From NCBI GenBank assembly GCA_030917665.1, contig JAUPUH010000052.1:1-7540 (forward strand): a stretch of 7,540 nucleotides of DNA, in the 5' to 3' direction. Below are positions 6,239-7,540 of this stretch, in pieces. Made by a program: the position numbers and the translations under genes. A model generated the notes under the pieces. It did no database searches and was not told the DNA's origin. It was given only the letters and a program-made list of their open reading frames with translations. This DNA is from Patescibacteria group bacterium. Lineage in GTDB: Bacteria > Patescibacteriota > Minisyncoccia > Phycocordibacterales > PALSA-1337. Numbering within the stretch: the stretch's first letter is position 1; every line of letters begins with the position of its first letter.

Positions 6239-7243
6239 ATGTCAGAAATAATCAAACAACAAGCACCCCTTATCTTAGCTGAAATAAAAAAGGCAAAGAA
6301 TATTTTGCTTCATTGCCACCCGAAACCGGATCCAGATAGCGTGGGTTCTGCTTTAGCGATGAAATTTGCTCTCGAGCAACTCAACAAAAAAGTGACTCTT
6401 ATTCAGGGTGACAGCGAGATACCAAAAGCCTTTGTATTTCCTGGGGTAGAGGCAATCGTTAAAAAATCTTACGGAGAAATTGACTCTACTCAGTTTGATC
6501 TTTTCATTATTCTTGATAGCGGAAGTACAGACATGGTTTCGTTTAGGGCAAACCCAGTGTTTCCGGAAAATATGGTGACTATCGTCATCGATCATCATGC
6601 AAGTAACAAAGGTTATGGAAAAATAAACTGCATCGATTCTAACTATCCGGCAACCGCACAGCTTCTTTTTGATTTATTTAAGGAAATGGGAATAAAGCTC
6701 AACCACGACATTGCTCTCAATCTTTTTATGGGAATTTATACAGATACAGGTGGGTTTAAGTATAGAAGCGCAACAGCAGACACACTTGAGGTTGCGGCGG
6801 AGCTCGCTCGACACGCGCCAGATTTTACTGAAACCATATTTACAATGGAAAACAGCAATACAAAGGAAACTCTTTTGTACCAAGGCTTGGCGCTCTCATC
6901 CATACAGGAATTTTGTGGCGGAAGGCTGGCAATAAGCGCTATCTCATACGACCAGCTCCAAAAAAACAACATTAAGGAGGAGGATTATAGCGGGATTACA
7001 ATTTCAAATATTCTCAAGTCCGTCGTCGGATTTGATGTTGCTGTCGGTCTTGTGGAGAGAGGTCCTCTAAATGTGGGGGTTGGTCTCCGTACGCGAGATT
7101 CAGAGAAGTATGATGTTTCAAAACTCGCTGTTGCTCTTGGTGGGGGCGGACACAAGTCAGCTGCAGGAGCAAAGCTTAAGATGTCATTAAGTGAGGCACT
7201 TGAGAAAGTGGTAAAAACCGCAGAAGAATTATATAATTTCTAA
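6239..7243 (+). CDS. DHH/DHHA1 family phosphoesterase (NrnA-like oligoribonuclease/pAp phosphatase)
   Basis: A 334-residue cytoplasmic protein of typical length for bacterial NrnA-type DHH enzymes, which degrade very short RNA oligonucleotides and often dephosphorylate pAp using Mn2+. Visible motifs are HCHPKPDPDSVGS (25-37, metal ligands His27, Asp31, Asp33), LDSG (Asp93), the signature IDHH (117-120), YTDTGGF (Asp169) and the DHHA1 substrate-binding GGGGHKSAAG (301-310). All expected catalytic residues are present. The start ATG lies one base after the Gmad2 stop, and no Shine-Dalgarno sequence is seen, so translation probably follows from the gene upstream. The three-gene order Gmad2, DHH, cyclophilin gives no clear joint function. 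Cyclic dinucleotide phosphodiesterase activity is a possible alternative within the superfamily. Confidence 0.92.
   Translation: MSEIIKQQAPLILAEIKKAKNILLHCHPKPDPDSVGSALAMKFALEQLNKKVTLIQGDSEIPKAFVFPGVEAIVKKSYGEIDSTQFDLFIILDSGSTDMVSFRANPVFPENMVTIVIDHHASNKGYGKINCIDSNYPATAQLLFDLFKEMGIKLNHDIALNLFMGIYTDTGGFKYRSATADTLEVAAELARHAPDFTETIFTMENSNTKETLLYQGLALSSIQEFCGGRLAISAISYDQLQKNNIKEEDYSGITISNILKSVVGFDVAVGLVERGPLNVGVGLRTRDSEKYDVSKLAVALGGGGHKSAAGAKLKMSLSEALEKVVKTAEELYNF
7232..7237 (+). promoter_or_regulatory. Possible -10 box before the cyclophilin gene
   Basis: A TATAAT lies in the 12-bp palindrome AATTATATAATT (7227-7238), at the end of the DHH gene. It ends nine bases before the ATG at 7247, which would give a three-base leader. 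No -35 is visible. The last DHH codons force much of this sequence, so chance is a fair explanation. Confidence 0.25.
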
Positions 7244-7246
7244 CCT

Positions 7247-7540
7247 ATGAATAAAATTTATACGCTCATTATACTGGTAGTTATCGTCGGTGCGATTTAT
7301 TACATGAGACCCTCGTCACCGCCGGTTTCAACAAGCGCCAATCTTTACTCGACTTCGACAGCCCAGACAGCACCAATTACAACAACTAATAATCAATCAA
7401 CAAATCTTATGCACATAGTCACACTCGAAACCAATAAAGGAACAATCGTCTTTGAGACATTTGATGCTGATGCACCCAAGGCAGTTAGTAATTTCATAAC
7501 ATTGGCAAATAAAAACTACTATGACGGAATCATTTTTCAT
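7247..7540 (+). CDS. Membrane-anchored cyclophilin-type peptidyl-prolyl cis-trans isomerase (partial, 3' end beyond window)
   Basis: The frame is open from an ATG at 7247 to the last base, giving 98 codons. Residues 4-19 form a hydrophobic membrane segment, followed by a Ser/Thr/Pro/Asn-rich linker (about 22-54), and then a cyclophilin domain from about residue 56: VTLETNKGTIVFETF, APKAVSNFITLAN and YYDGIIFH. This is the canonical cyclophilin start, ending exactly before the catalytic Arg expected in the FHR motif. It should catalyse proline isomerisation during folding of exported or surface proteins. No lipobox cysteine is visible near the membrane segment, so an uncleaved anchor is most likely. 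The start lies three bases after the DHH stop. Confidence 0.88.
   Translation, partial: MNKIYTLIILVVIVGAIYYMRPSSPPVSTSANLYSTSTAQTAPITTTNNQSTNLMHIVTLETNKGTIVFETFDADAPKAVSNFITLANKNYYDGIIFH

Noticed and set aside
6974..6983. AAGGAGGAGG inside the DHH gene, a strong Shine-Dalgarno match.
   Set aside because: No start codon of a plausible gene follows at proper spacing; the bases encode Lys-Glu-Glu-Asp in the DHH protein.
89..7243. No gene in the window ends with TGA, raising the idea of TGA recoded to glycine as in Gracilibacteria.
   Set aside because: Only seven stops are available, conserved glycines use GGN codons, and no in-frame TGA interrupts any conserved domain.

Overview
The window is a densely coding, AT-leaning bacterial segment with all genes on the + strand and gaps of 2 nt or less inside each gene block. 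Small compact genes, no Shine-Dalgarno sequence at any start, promoters placed directly against the first codon, a PMM2-like HAD enzyme, a Gmad2 membrane protein and a DHH phosphoesterase together suggest a member of the Candidate Phyla Radiation (Patescibacteria, Parcubacteria-like). That assignment is inference from gene style, not from a marker gene.

Block 1 (77-5778) looks like one operon. It starts at a TATAAT box whose predicted +1 is the A of the msrA ATG. It encodes MsrA, a fusion of MsrB to a phosphomannomutase-like HAD-IIB domain, a one-domain cupin of the type II phosphomannose isomerase kind, and two large two-domain GH130-family proteins. The MsrB-HAD and cupin genes overlap by 23 nt and the cupin and first GH130 genes by 14 nt; the other junctions have gaps of 1-2 nt. 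The last three genes and the HAD domain fit one route: GH130 phosphorolysis of beta-mannosides gives mannose 1-phosphate, the mutase-like domain could give mannose 6-phosphate, and the isomerase could give fructose 6-phosphate. All are predicted cytoplasmic and no transporter or secreted hydrolase is present, so an intracellular mannan or mannoside reserve run in either direction is as plausible as use of imported sugar. Methionine sulfoxide repair is tied to this block by operon structure and by a physical protein fusion.

Block 2 (5785-7540) starts at an extended -10 box (TGCTATAAT) whose predicted +1 is the G of a GTG start. It encodes a membrane-anchored Gmad2 domain protein, a DHH/DHHA1 phosphoesterase of the NrnA type, and the beginning of a membrane-anchored cyclophilin-type peptidyl-prolyl isomerase cut by the window end. 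A perfect 8-bp inverted repeat with a 3-nt loop lies over the -10 box between the two blocks.

The most notable points are the MsrB-HAD fusion, the mannose-1-phosphate pathway cluster with four GH130-like propeller domains of unequal conservation, and the pair of leaderless promoters with identical geometry. No RNA gene, mobile element, CRISPR array or convincing intrinsic terminator was seen, and there is no gene-free stretch above 300 bases.
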